64,000 nt of DNA from Luteolibacter luteus (GTDB lineage Bacteria > Verrucomicrobiota > Verrucomicrobiia > Verrucomicrobiales > Akkermansiaceae). The position numbers and the translations under genes are program-made. The stretch's first letter is position 1. Every line of letters starts with the position of its first letter. The notes beneath the pieces are model-generated. The model was given only the letters and a program-made list of their open reading frames with translations, had not been told where the DNA came from and did no database searches. The DNA lies in assembly GCF_012913485.1 (NCBI RefSeq), contig NZ_CP051774.1:2542001-2606000 (forward strand), written 5' to 3'. Shown here one piece after another: positions 26,573-34,799 of this stretch.

Positions 26573-27658
26573 ATGACGGCCACGATCTCCCAACACATCG
26601 GAAGAATCCCCCTTGTTGCCGTGGTGAGCCTGTGGCTCGCGCTGCCGGCCGCTCCGGGATTCGGACAAGACCCCGCGCCGGCTACAAGGGAGGCCTTCCG
26701 GAAACATCCGGAGGAGATCCAGGGAGCGAAGTCACGGCCAGGCGGAAAGCCTTCCTCTATTTCCTTCGTCAACAACACGGCGGATCCGGTGCGGATCTAT
26801 TGGCTGGACGATGAAGGGAAACGCGATTCAAGGCCGGGAGCGGGGGAACTGCTCCAGCCGGGAAAAATCTCGGGAATGAATGCCACGGCCGGAGCCGCTT
26901 TCGTGGTCACCGACCCGGCAGGGAACGGGCTCGAATTTCACTATGCCGAAGAGAAAAGCTATCGGGTGGAGATCGGCGGGCCGCGTGTGAATTTCGCGAT
27001 TCCGGAGAGGAAATACGAAGAAGTGACCTGCGGGCAGTGGATGATATCGATCGAGCAATCGCTGCTGGAGACAGATGCCGCGGCGGCAGAAAAGGCGTCG
27101 AAGAGATTGGCCACGAATTTGGACCGGATCCTGGGGATGCTCCCCGCCCACTCCCATGGAGCCATCAAGTCGACGAGGCTCTTCATCATGCAAGGGAAGG
27201 CGGCACCGGGCGGAGGATTCGACAGCGGTCTGGAGTACATCGCCGACAAGCAGCCGGAATACGTCCGCTCGCTGGATCCGAAATGGAACCATGCGATGAT
27301 CATCTATTCCGCAAGGAATTATGCCGACCTGAGCGACCTTTGGGCGATGAAAGCGCCACTGCACGAGATGGCCCACAGCTACCATGCGAGCCGGTGGCCG
27401 CAGGATCAGCCGGATATCGAGGGAGCATGGAAAAACGCGGTGCTGAAGGGCCTGTACCGGCAAGTGAAGGACTGCGAGTCCGGAGCGATGATTGATGCTG
27501 CGTATGCGATCACCAATGGCCTGGAATATTTCGCGGAACTGAGCACCTGCTACTTTTCCCGGATCAACTATCCTCCGGAGGATCGGGCGGGGCTGAAGGC
27601 CTACGATCCCGAAGGCTATGAGATGATCCGGAAGATGTGGGAGGTGAAGGATCCCTGA
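26573..27658 (+). CDS. Secreted HExxH metallopeptidase-like protein with VHL-beta-like domain
   Basis: This 361-residue protein starts at the ATG at 26573, which gives a clear signal peptide (LVAVVSLWLALPAAPGFGQ, cleavage near residue 31). Residues ~62-125 (ISFVNNTADPVRIYWLDDEG, then LLQPGKISGMNATAG) match the beta-sandwich pattern of the von Hippel-Lindau beta domain. The C-terminal part has HEMAH at residues 264-268, with Glu318 and Glu322 in LEYFAELST as possible third zinc ligands, a gluzincin-like layout. Expected activity is zinc-dependent proteolysis in the periplasm or outside the cell, but the substrate is unknown. The final 95 bases overlap the convergent DUF2062 gene. Confidence 0.75.
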   Translation: MTATISQHIGRIPLVAVVSLWLALPAAPGFGQDPAPATREAFRKHPEEIQGAKSRPGGKPSSISFVNNTADPVRIYWLDDEGKRDSRPGAGELLQPGKISGMNATAGAAFVVTDPAGNGLEFHYAEEKSYRVEIGGPRVNFAIPERKYEEVTCGQWMISIEQSLLETDAAAAEKASKRLATNLDRILGMLPAHSHGAIKSTRLFIMQGKAAPGGGFDSGLEYIADKQPEYVRSLDPKWNHAMIIYSARNYADLSDLWAMKAPLHEMAHSYHASRWPQDQPDIEGAWKNAVLKGLYRQVKDCESGAMIDAAYAITNGLEYFAELSTCYFSRINYPPEDRAGLKAYDPEGYEMIRKMWEVKDP

Positions 27659-28154
27659 ACCCGCCTCCTTCCCGGGCCGAGACAGCCAGACGTGCGGCGG
27701 AGGATCTTTCCAGCAGCCAGAGCGCGAGGAAATAAGAGCCCAGGGTGAAGGGGATCGCGATCACAATGGAGCCGATGAGGAGCGGCAACCCGACGGTGAA
27801 GAGCGTGGCCCAATGGAACCACATCATGGGTCCGTGATGGACCGCATGAAGATTCGGCGGAAGGTGGTGAGGATGGCTCATGAGCCAGTAGCCTAGCTGA
27901 TATTCCCACCGGAGGACAAAAGGGGCGAGAGGCAGCAGGACATCGTGCAAAGTAACGGCAACGGCGGCTGCAATCATGTTTCCCCGTGCCAGCTTCGCGG
28001 TGCCGATGGCGAGCAGGGTCTTGAATCCGACCAGAGGAATGAAGCCGAAGAAGACACCGCTGGCGATGCCGAGGGCAATCGCCTTGGGCCGGTCTTCGAG
28101 CTTCGAAAGGCCCGCGACTTTCCCGTGGCCCCACCGGTAGATCTTTCCAATCAT
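27564..28154 (-). CDS. DUF2062 membrane protein
   Basis: This 196-residue protein starts at the ATG at 28154 (MIGKIYRWGHGKVAGL). The 25 extra upstream residues in the open frame lack family features. The N-terminal half has the DUF2062 pattern: a short basic start, then ALGIASGVFFGFIPLVGFKTLLA and a second hydrophobic hairpin. A further membrane helix lies at ~120-150. The last ~45 residues are Ser/Pro/Arg-rich and overlap the 3' end of the convergent metallopeptidase-like gene, so the true stop may be read through less-conserved sequence. The function of the family is unknown. Confidence 0.8.
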   Translation of the reverse strand: MIGKIYRWGHGKVAGLSKLEDRPKAIALGIASGVFFGFIPLVGFKTLLAIGTAKLARGNMIAAAVAVTLHDVLLPLAPFVLRWEYQLGYWLMSHPHHLPPNLHAVHHGPMMWFHWATLFTVGLPLLIGSIVIAIPFTLGSYFLALWLLERSSAARLAVSAREGGGFRDPSPPTSSGSSHSLRDRRPSAPPDPPEDS

Positions 28155-28260
28155 GGAACAGGTAGCCACCCGATACTCTCGATACGATCCGGCGTCCAGA
28201 CTGCGGGGAAAGACGATTCCCGCCGCCATCGTAGTCGTCCGGTCGCGGCTCCACGCACCT

Positions 28261-30162
28261 ATGAAAGCTCTCCCTCGGCTACTCCTGTTCGTCGCCCTGC
28301 TCGGCCTGCACGCCTCGACCGCCGACGAGAAAAAGGTCTACCTGGAATTCAACAACGGCCAGGATCGAGGCGGAGCGGAGTGGATCCAGGCGATTTCCGT
28401 CTCTTCCCCTGCCCCGCGCTCCGAGGTGAAGGGAGAGGTGACGGTGAAATTCCATGCCAAGGGCATGGTTGCCGCGAAGGCGCTATGCTGGCAGCAGCCT
28501 ACGAAGGAGAGGCCGGATGCCTGGGGTCACGATGAAGACCTCACACCGGGCGGGATCACGCTTGATGAATCCGGCGATGGATCATTCGTCTTCCCGGCGG
28601 AGCGCTTCCCGAATGGCCCCGTCAATGTCCGCATCTTCGCTGAGAGCAAGGAGGGCAAGAAAGACATCTACGAGCTGCAGCTCTTCAATCTCGGCGGAGT
28701 GAAGTGGAACCAAGGGATTCCACAAAAGGATCCCCCGGGAGCGAAAGGACTGAAGCGGATCTTTGCCGACGATTTCGACGGACCGCTCTCGATTTCAAAT
28801 GATGGCCGTGGCGCACGTTACGCGGCGCACAAGCCTCGCTACGGGGACTTCAGCGGCTGGGGCTTTTCGGATGTGCTGGGCGATGGCAAGCCGTTCGCCC
28901 AAACGGGCACCTGGCTGAAGATCGCGGCCCGCAAGGATGAGGCTTCGCCAAAGGGGCGCAGCGGCATCATATCCTCCGTGAACATGGACGGAAAGGGCGT
29001 GTGGGCGAAGGCTCCGGCTTACCTGGAGTGCCGCTTCACCGCGCAGTCGGCACCGGGAACCTGGCCGGCCTTCTGGACGATCACCCATCTCGACCAAGGT
29101 TCGAATGGCGATGAGCTCGATATCGTGGAGGCTTACGGCGGCAATGGCACGGGGCACCCGAATCATCCCGGCTATTCGATCGTGACGCATCCGTGGGGGC
29201 AGAAGGACGCGGATGGAAAAGACAAACCGCACCCGAACACGGTGGTGCGGATGATGGACTTGGGCGGAAAGTCCTATTGGTCTAGTACTTTCCACACCTA
29301 CGCGGTCTCGATCGGACTGGAGGACACGGTGTATTACTTCGATGACATCGAGGTCTTCCGCCATCCGACGAACGAGATCTCGAAAAAGTATCCGCACTGC
29401 TTTCTGATCAACTACGCGATCGGAGGCATCAGTGGCTGGCCGATCGATCTCGCACGCTACGGGGAAGGCACCGACATGTATGTGGATTACGTGCGGGTTT
29501 ACGCGAAGGAGGAGATCCCGGACTACGTCCTGCGGCCGCCAGGGAGCGAGCCCGAGATCAAGACGAGGGGAATCGGGTTGAATTTCTCGGTCGCGGGAAA
29601 CGCAGGCACCGAGCTTGCTGCCGATGACACGGCGGGAGCTGCGGGTGTTTCGCAGACTTGGTGGAACAACCTCGCGGGAGCGAGCGGCAAAGCTACCACC
29701 CTCAAGGATTCCGCGGGCAAGGCGGCAGAGGGGGTGTCAGTCTCATGGGAGGTCCCTGGACCCGATCAGGCATCGCGCAGCAAGACAGGCCGCGAGTGGG
29801 GGTTCAGCAGTGGCAATCTCACGATGCAGCGCGGCTACATCCAGAGCGGCGGAAAACTCGAGGCGAAGGGCGTCCGTTATCCGCGCTATGACGTGCACGT
29901 CTACCTGAATGCCGACGACAATGGCGGATCCGGCAAGGTGACGCTGCAGTCCAGCGGCCGGACCGAAACACGGCACTACAAGCTTGGCTGGCACGATGGG
30001 AAATTCATCGAGTCCGTCGGCACCACGGTGGAGACGGCAGCGGGAGGAAATCACGTGGTCTTCCGCGGGCAGACGGCGAAGGATTTCACCTTGGAGTGGG
30101 AGGGAAATCTCGGCGGCGGTCTGACGGGCACCAGCGGCGTGCAGATCGTGGAGGTCCCTTGA
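28261..30162 (+). CDS. Secreted glycoside hydrolase family 16-type enzyme
   Basis: This 633-residue protein begins at the ATG at 28261, giving a signal peptide (LPRLLLFVALLGLHAST). Residues ~25-150 form an N-terminal beta domain. The GH16 catalytic core follows, with WPAFWTITHLDQG and DELDIVEAYGG. The ExDxxE triad is E285, D287 and E290 (nucleophile, assisting Asp, acid/base). FHTYAVSIG and a DDIEVFRHP loop complete the beta-jelly-roll. The last ~170 residues form an extra beta domain that may bind carbohydrate. Likely substrates are beta-1,3- or mixed-linkage glucans, or galactans such as agar or carrageenan. The exact specificity cannot be read. Confidence 0.88.
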   Translation: MKALPRLLLFVALLGLHASTADEKKVYLEFNNGQDRGGAEWIQAISVSSPAPRSEVKGEVTVKFHAKGMVAAKALCWQQPTKERPDAWGHDEDLTPGGITLDESGDGSFVFPAERFPNGPVNVRIFAESKEGKKDIYELQLFNLGGVKWNQGIPQKDPPGAKGLKRIFADDFDGPLSISNDGRGARYAAHKPRYGDFSGWGFSDVLGDGKPFAQTGTWLKIAARKDEASPKGRSGIISSVNMDGKGVWAKAPAYLECRFTAQSAPGTWPAFWTITHLDQGSNGDELDIVEAYGGNGTGHPNHPGYSIVTHPWGQKDADGKDKPHPNTVVRMMDLGGKSYWSSTFHTYAVSIGLEDTVYYFDDIEVFRHPTNEISKKYPHCFLINYAIGGISGWPIDLARYGEGTDMYVDYVRVYAKEEIPDYVLRPPGSEPEIKTRGIGLNFSVAGNAGTELAADDTAGAAGVSQTWWNNLAGASGKATTLKDSAGKAAEGVSVSWEVPGPDQASRSKTGREWGFSSGNLTMQRGYIQSGGKLEAKGVRYPRYDVHVYLNADDNGGSGKVTLQSSGRTETRHYKLGWHDGKFIESVGTTVETAAGGNHVVFRGQTAKDFTLEWEGNLGGGLTGTSGVQIVEVP

Positions 30163-30212
30163 AGACCAGGGAAATCATTCGGCAGAGGTGCCGGGTGGAG
30201 CTAGGCTGAGGC

Positions 30213-30854
30213 GTGATCGCGAGACCCGATACGATCCTGAGCAACTACATGCAGAAGCGCCTCATCTCGTGGTGCCAGGAGCAAGGAGCGGGGATCGGGG
30301 CGGCGGCATCACTCGCGGATGAACTTTTCGAGCGCCACGAAGAGCCCCATCGTTTTTACCATCATCTCGGCCACATCGCATCTTCCCTGGCGGAGCTTGA
30401 TCTGCATGCACGCAACCACGCTTTGCTCGAAGGAGCGATCTGGTTCCACGATGTGATCTACGATCCGACCCGAAACGACAACGAGACCGCGAGCATCCGC
30501 TGGTTTCTGGAGAAGACGACGGGATGGATCGATCGTTCCGCGGGGGAAAGGATTTCCCGGCTGATCCAGGCCACCGATTTCCGGCAGGCTCCCGAAGACA
30601 GCCCGGAGGCAGCGCTGATGGTGGACATCGACCTCGCCATCCTGAGCGCCGGGGCGGAAGAGTATGAAGCTTACGCGCGGGCAATCCGCTTGGAGTATCG
30701 GCACGTGGCGGATGAAGCCTTCCGAGAAGGACGGGCAAAAGTGATGGCCCACTTTCTTTCAGGGCCGATCTACCGAACCATTGGCTTCCTGCCCCGCGAG
30801 GAGCGGGCCCGGCAGAATATCACCCACGAGCTGGCGCGTCTGGCGAACCGGTAG
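30213..30854 (+). CDS. Predicted HD-superfamily metal-dependent phosphohydrolase
   Basis: This protein has 213 residues from the GTG at 30213 or 201 from the ATG at 30249. Metal-binding signatures are RFYHHLGHI (about residues 48-56), WFHDVIYDP (about 77-85, the HD pair) and VDIDLAILS (about 141-149). These match the COG4339 family of stand-alone HD proteins. The substrate is unknown, and nucleotide or phosphate ester hydrolysis is expected from the fold. It shares a strand with the flavin reductase and Dus genes but is separated from them by 66 bases. Confidence 0.87.
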   Translation: MIARPDTILSNYMQKRLISWCQEQGAGIGAAASLADELFERHEEPHRFYHHLGHIASSLAELDLHARNHALLEGAIWFHDVIYDPTRNDNETASIRWFLEKTTGWIDRSAGERISRLIQATDFRQAPEDSPEAALMVDIDLAILSAGAEEYEAYARAIRLEYRHVADEAFREGRAKVMAHFLSGPIYRTIGFLPREERARQNITHELARLANR

Positions 30855-30920
30855 AAGCACGCAGGCTTCGGCACGAAACACCATTTGCCGCGGAGGGGCT
30901 TCCGCCCCATTCTCCCGCGC

Positions 30921-31523
30921 ATGGAACTCGATCTGCTCGGCACCCACGCCGACCGTGCCTACGCGATCTTGGCGGGATTGGTAATGCCCCGGCCGATCGC
31001 ATGGGTGACGACGCTCAATGAAGACGGAAGCGTGAACGCGGCGCCTTTCTCCTTCTTCAATGTCTTTGGCGACGACCCACCCTTGGTCATCTTTGCCCCT
31101 GGCGACCGCGCGGATGGCACCCCGAAGGACAGCGCGCGCAATGCGAAGCGGAGCGGCGAGTTCGTGGTGAATCTGGTGAGCGAGCAGATGAAGGAGGCCA
31201 TGAACCTCACCGCCGCGACGCTCCCGAACGGGGTTAGCGAGATCCCGCACGCGGGCTTGGAAACGCTGGCCTCGAGCGTGGTGGCCCCTCCGCGGATCGC
31301 AGGCGTGCCTGCCGCTCTCGAGTGCAAGGTTCACTCGACCCAAGAGATCGGCAGCAACCGGATCATCCTCGGCATCGTGCACCGGGTCCATGTCGATGAA
31401 AGCATCCTCGACCAAGAAGCACTGCGCATCCGGCAGGAACTCTATCACCCGGTGGGACGCATGGGCTCGCCGAATTGGTACTGCCACACCGCGGATCTCT
31501 TCGAAATGGTCCGGCCAAAATGA
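30921..31523 (+). CDS. Flavin reductase-like FMN-binding protein
   Basis: This 200-residue protein starts at the ATG at 30921 (MELDLLGTHADRAYAILAGL). It has the split-barrel flavin-reductase pattern: MPRPIAWVTTLNEDGSVNAAPFSFFN at ~19-44 and RSGEFVVNLVSE further on. Such proteins bind FMN and either supply reduced flavin or act as oxidoreductases. Its stop overlaps the start of the dihydrouridine synthase gene by four bases (ATGA), indicating co-translation. A functional link between the two FMN proteins is possible but unproven. Confidence 0.9.
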   Translation: MELDLLGTHADRAYAILAGLVMPRPIAWVTTLNEDGSVNAAPFSFFNVFGDDPPLVIFAPGDRADGTPKDSARNAKRSGEFVVNLVSEQMKEAMNLTAATLPNGVSEIPHAGLETLASSVVAPPRIAGVPAALECKVHSTQEIGSNRIILGIVHRVHVDESILDQEALRIRQELYHPVGRMGSPNWYCHTADLFEMVRPK

Positions 31524-32551
31524 AGGATCTTTATCCAGAAGGCCGCCCCGTTCTCTACCTGGCTCCGATGCAGGATGTAACGGACCTGCCCTTCATGCGG
31601 GTGATCCACCCCTATGGCGGAGCGGACGTGTACGTGACGGAGTATTTCCGGGTCCACAATGATTCGCGGCCAAGTCCGTGGATCCTGCGTTCCATCGATG
31701 AAAACCCGACGGGGAAACCGATCTTCGCGCAGATGATCGGGCAGGATATCCCGGTACTGGTAAAGACCGCGAAATGGCTGATGGAGCATCCGGTCGCGGG
31801 CATCGACCTGAACCTGGGCTGCCCGGCACCGGTGGTATGCAAGAAGGAGGCGGGCGGCGGCTTGCTGCGGAACCTGCCAAAGGTGGACAATATCCTCGGC
31901 GCATTGCGGGACGCGATCCCGGGGCGCTTCACCGTGAAGACACGTCTGGGCTACCACGCGCCCGAGGAGTTTCCGAAGCTGTTAGAAATTTTCCGCAAGC
32001 ACGCGATCGACGTGTTGGCAATCCATGGCCGCACGGTGGAAGAACGCTACAGCACCCCGGTGCACCCGGATTTCGTGAAGATGGCGGTGGAGGCACTGCC
32101 TTGCCCGGTGATCGCGAATGGCAACGTGGTGGATGTGCCAACGGGCCTGGCTTACCTGAAAAAGTCCGGCGCAGCGGGCCTGATGATCGGGCGGGGTGCG
32201 ATCCGCAATCCCTGGCTTTTCTCACAGCTGAGATCCGCCTTCGCCGGGGAAAAGGTGAAGGATCCAAGCTGCCGCGACCTGTTAGGATACGTGCAGCGGC
32301 TCTATGACGAGCTGGCGGCCTTTACGGAAAACTTCAATCCGGTCGGACATGTCCAGCGGATGAAAAAGACCATGGTCTTCGTGACCCAAGGGCATGATCC
32401 CGATTTCGAATTCCGCCTGCGCCGTGCGAAGACGCCGGCGGATTTCCATTCGGCGTGCCGGGATCACTTGGATCGTGAGGAGCCGGTGCCTGCCGCACCG
32501 CAGGAAGGCTCGCGGGTCTTCTGCGGCTTCGGCGATCTGCTGGCGGGCTAG
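31520..32551 (+). CDS. tRNA-dihydrouridine synthase
   Basis: This 343-residue protein begins at the ATG at 31520, coupled to the flavin reductase stop. The FMN-binding TIM barrel shows APMQDVTDLPF, IDLNLGCPAPVVCKKEAGGGLLR (with the catalytic Cys in LGCPAP), VKTRLGY, LAIHGRT, VIANGNVVD and MIGRGAIRNPW. It reduces uridine to 5,6-dihydrouridine in the tRNA D-loop with FMN and NADPH. It resembles the DusB/Dus1 group, but the site specificity cannot be set from sequence alone. Confidence 0.93.
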   Translation: MKDLYPEGRPVLYLAPMQDVTDLPFMRVIHPYGGADVYVTEYFRVHNDSRPSPWILRSIDENPTGKPIFAQMIGQDIPVLVKTAKWLMEHPVAGIDLNLGCPAPVVCKKEAGGGLLRNLPKVDNILGALRDAIPGRFTVKTRLGYHAPEEFPKLLEIFRKHAIDVLAIHGRTVEERYSTPVHPDFVKMAVEALPCPVIANGNVVDVPTGLAYLKKSGAAGLMIGRGAIRNPWLFSQLRSAFAGEKVKDPSCRDLLGYVQRLYDELAAFTENFNPVGHVQRMKKTMVFVTQGHDPDFEFRLRRAKTPADFHSACRDHLDREEPVPAAPQEGSRVFCGFGDLLAG

Positions 32552-32561
32552 TTCCGGCCTG

Positions 32562-33224
32562 CTAGGGCTCGACGATAAGTTCATCACCAGCCTGCGGCTT
32601 CGGGCCTGGGAAGGCTGCGGTGGCACTGGCCACGGCTTCCGTGCCTTCGACATCGCCGACCTTCAGGCGGCCGAGGATACCGGAGTTACGACGGACACAG
32701 AGGATCGCTCCGCTCTTCACCACAGTGGCATCGACCACCTGGACGACGGCGAAGGCACCATCTTCCACCCATTCACCGACTTTCGCCACTACCGGCGCGC
32801 CTTTGATGGCATCGGCGCGCTGGGTCTCGTTGGCGAGCGGGGCAGGGCTTTCTTCAGCAGGAGCCGCGGTATCTCCTGCGGCTGCCGGTGGCATGTCGGC
32901 GGGAGGAGGCGGCAGCGCATCCGGCGGAGTGGTGCCGCCAGCCACGGTGTCGTCGGTATAGGTCGCCCCGGTCTCCGGAATATCCTGGGGGTTCGCTGGC
33001 TTCGCCTCAGGCTCGACGGGCAGTTCAGCTCCGCCAAGGAGCCTCATGCGCTCCAGACGCAGGCGCTCCTGCTCCAGACGGATCTCCGCGATCTGGGTCT
33101 CGATCTTCTTCAATTCTGCATCCGGAGCGCTCTTTTCCTCCGTCTTGAAGTTCTTCCACGACATCGCCAAGGCACCGAGAAGCACGGCTACCGTCGCACC
33201 GAGAAGAATCTTGATCGTGTCCAT
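32562..33224 (-). CDS. Membrane-anchored coiled-coil protein, unknown function
   Basis: This 220-residue protein begins at the ATG at 33224 (MDTIKILLGATVAVLLGALA), with one N-terminal membrane helix. A short charged coiled coil follows (residues ~35-65, LKKIETQIAEIRLEQERLRL). A Pro/Ala-rich linker of ~70 residues comes next. The small C-terminal beta-rich domain has VCVRRNSGILGRLKVGDVEG and ends in GDELIVEP, resembling a SpoT/FliD-like or organelle-trafficking beta domain seen in verrucomicrobial proteins of unknown function. It is probably periplasmic. It lies just downstream of the vWA protein on the same strand and may be co-expressed. Confidence 0.7.
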   Translation of the reverse strand: MDTIKILLGATVAVLLGALAMSWKNFKTEEKSAPDAELKKIETQIAEIRLEQERLRLERMRLLGGAELPVEPEAKPANPQDIPETGATYTDDTVAGGTTPPDALPPPPADMPPAAAGDTAAPAEESPAPLANETQRADAIKGAPVVAKVGEWVEDGAFAVVQVVDATVVKSGAILCVRRNSGILGRLKVGDVEGTEAVASATAAFPGPKPQAGDELIVEP

Positions 33225-33308
33225 TCGCGGGACGGTGCTAAGCGCGCCGCCGAAAGTCAACCGACCGATATTGCCCCGCCGGAATCTGCGTAAGCGCCCC
33301 ACCCCGGC

Positions 33309-34481
33309 TCACTCCACCGGCACGTCCCGCACCGAGCCGTCCGCGTCGATAATCGTGAAGGAACCGCCGCTGAGCCGCGCCAGCTCTTTCATGCCCTCCT
33401 CCGCCTTTGGCTCCATCATTGCCATGGTGTTGATGGTGACTTTCAGCGACTTCGCGCGCTTTCCGAGCCGGCGGATGTCCTCCTCGGTCGTGCCGGGAGA
33501 GGCTCCGTCGGTCATGAAAAAGATCACCTGCGGTGCCGGTTTCATGGCCAGCGCCATTTCGAGCGGAGCCACCCAGTGAGTGCCGGACTGGAGTTCGGTC
33601 TCCTTGATGAATTTCACGGATTGCTCCACGGTGGCCGAATCCGCGGTCAGCCATTCGGCCTTGGGGGTTCGTCCCTTCGGCTCCCAACTTCCCGGAGCAG
33701 CGCCCCTCTTCCAGCGGTACTTGTCCTTCCCGTGGGTGATCAGGACGTCCCCGTTTTCCTCCGTCTTGAACTGATCCCCGGCGATCCAGACCGGCCCGCA
33801 GAAGAAGATGAGCTGGTATTGCATGGTGGAGGCGAGGTTCTGTACGGATTTCGAAAGCTCGGCCCGCATCAGCTTCTCGCGCTTGCCCCGCATGGAGCCT
33901 GAGTAGTCGATGACATAAGCGACCCGTCCGGCATGGATCTCTTGCTCGAAGAAAACAATTCCCTGCCCCATCCCGCCGATCCCGGCCCCGGGTCCGCTCC
34001 CCGGACCGATGCCGGAACCTTTTCCGCCGCCGCGGCCAAAGCCTTCGCCGCCCCCGACTCCGCCGCCCCCGGAAAGCGATCCCAAGGAAGAAAGCTGGCC
34101 GAAGCTATCACCCGGATCTGGCAGGGTCATCGAGGTGGCCACGCCTTCCGCAAAGACGCGCTTCGCCGAACTGACCGATAGACTCTTCGCCTGGCGCTCC
34201 GCCTTTTTCTGCATCTCGCCTCCGCCACCGCCCCCACCGGCAGGACCCGACAAGAACTCCACTTTCTTCTCCGGCTCCTGGATGGTCCGGAGCACGATGG
34301 TAGTGGCGATCAACAGAAGGCCGATGTGCAGCAAGGTGGCCGTCATCAATGATCCGCCGCCAAGCTTCCTCCAAAAACGGTGGAGAGATCCCTCCTGCCG
34401 GTACGCCGGCCCGGCAAATACTGCAGGCTGCACGGCATCGACCACCCCCTCCTCCACGATTTCATCGTCTTCCGCGCTCAT
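33309..34481 (-). CDS. Membrane-anchored von Willebrand factor A domain protein
   Basis: This 390-residue protein starts at the ATG at 34481 (MSAEDDEIVEEG). A TTG at 34583 would lie on the edge of the preceding terminator hairpin. A single membrane helix (TATLLHIGLLLIATTIVL) follows a ~35-residue cytoplasmic part. A Gly-rich low-complexity linker (GGGGVGGGEGFGRGGGKG) is next. The vWA domain has an intact metal-ion-dependent adhesion site: DYSGSMRG, a downstream Thr in FFMTDGASP and further Asp residues. It probably displays the vWA domain in the periplasm as a protein-interaction module. No MoxR or BatA-type partners are in the window. Confidence 0.88.
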   Translation of the reverse strand: MSAEDDEIVEEGVVDAVQPAVFAGPAYRQEGSLHRFWRKLGGGSLMTATLLHIGLLLIATTIVLRTIQEPEKKVEFLSGPAGGGGGGGEMQKKAERQAKSLSVSSAKRVFAEGVATSMTLPDPGDSFGQLSSLGSLSGGGGVGGGEGFGRGGGKGSGIGPGSGPGAGIGGMGQGIVFFEQEIHAGRVAYVIDYSGSMRGKREKLMRAELSKSVQNLASTMQYQLIFFCGPVWIAGDQFKTEENGDVLITHGKDKYRWKRGAAPGSWEPKGRTPKAEWLTADSATVEQSVKFIKETELQSGTHWVAPLEMALAMKPAPQVIFFMTDGASPGTTEEDIRRLGKRAKSLKVTINTMAMMEPKAEEGMKELARLSGGSFTIIDADGSVRDVPVE

Positions 34482-34583
34482 CGTTCCAGAAGCTAGAAGC
34501 GTCTGAGCCGCCGTTTTCTTGGGAGAGAATGGTGACGGAAGCTTCACCTCCGCATTTTCCCACTCACCCGGTACGCGAAACAA

Positions 34584-34606
34584 GGGATCCGGTACTACCG
34601 GATCCC
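34584..34606 (-). terminator. Terminator of the hisG-small protein operon
   Basis: GGGATCCGGT-ACT-ACCGGATCCC is a perfect 10-bp stem with a 3-base loop, followed on the minus strand by TTGTTT. It lies 56 bases past the stop of the 34-residue ribosomal-protein-like gene. Confidence 0.75.
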
Positions 34607-34661
34607 TGTCGGGAAGAACATTTCATCAAGCACGGGTCACGCCCGTGGCACGCAAGCCGCC

Positions 34662-34766
34662 TTAGGACTTGTAACGCAGGCGCTTCTTATGGCGGTTCTG
34701 CTTCATGCGCTTCTTGCGCTTGTGCTTGTTGATCTTCGTCTTACGGCGTTTCTTGAGCGAGCCCAT
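34662..34766 (-). CDS. Small basic bS22/mS38 (AURKAIP1/COX24-like) ribosomal protein
   Basis: This 34-residue reading frame encodes MGSLKKRRKTKINKHKRKK and ends in HKKRLRYKS. It is almost entirely Lys/Arg/His, with the spacing of the AURKAIP1/COX24 domain. Bacterial forms are 30-35 residues long and are described as small-subunit ribosomal proteins (bS22), homologous to mitochondrial mS38. It begins 33 bases after the hisG stop on the same strand and is followed by a strong terminator, so it is probably co-transcribed with hisG. It is too short for ordinary ORF finding and is easily missed. Confidence 0.85.
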   Translation of the reverse strand: MGSLKKRRKTKINKHKRKKRMKQNRHKKRLRYKS

Positions 34767-34799
34767 GATGATGTGGGGTTACGGTTGGATAGGAAAGGA

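Noticed and set aside
22687-26778. 1363-codon leftward frame opposite the giant secreted protein
   Set aside because: It reads the complement of a repeat-rich gene and runs through the terminator into the next gene. It has no conserved motif and is a composition artefact.
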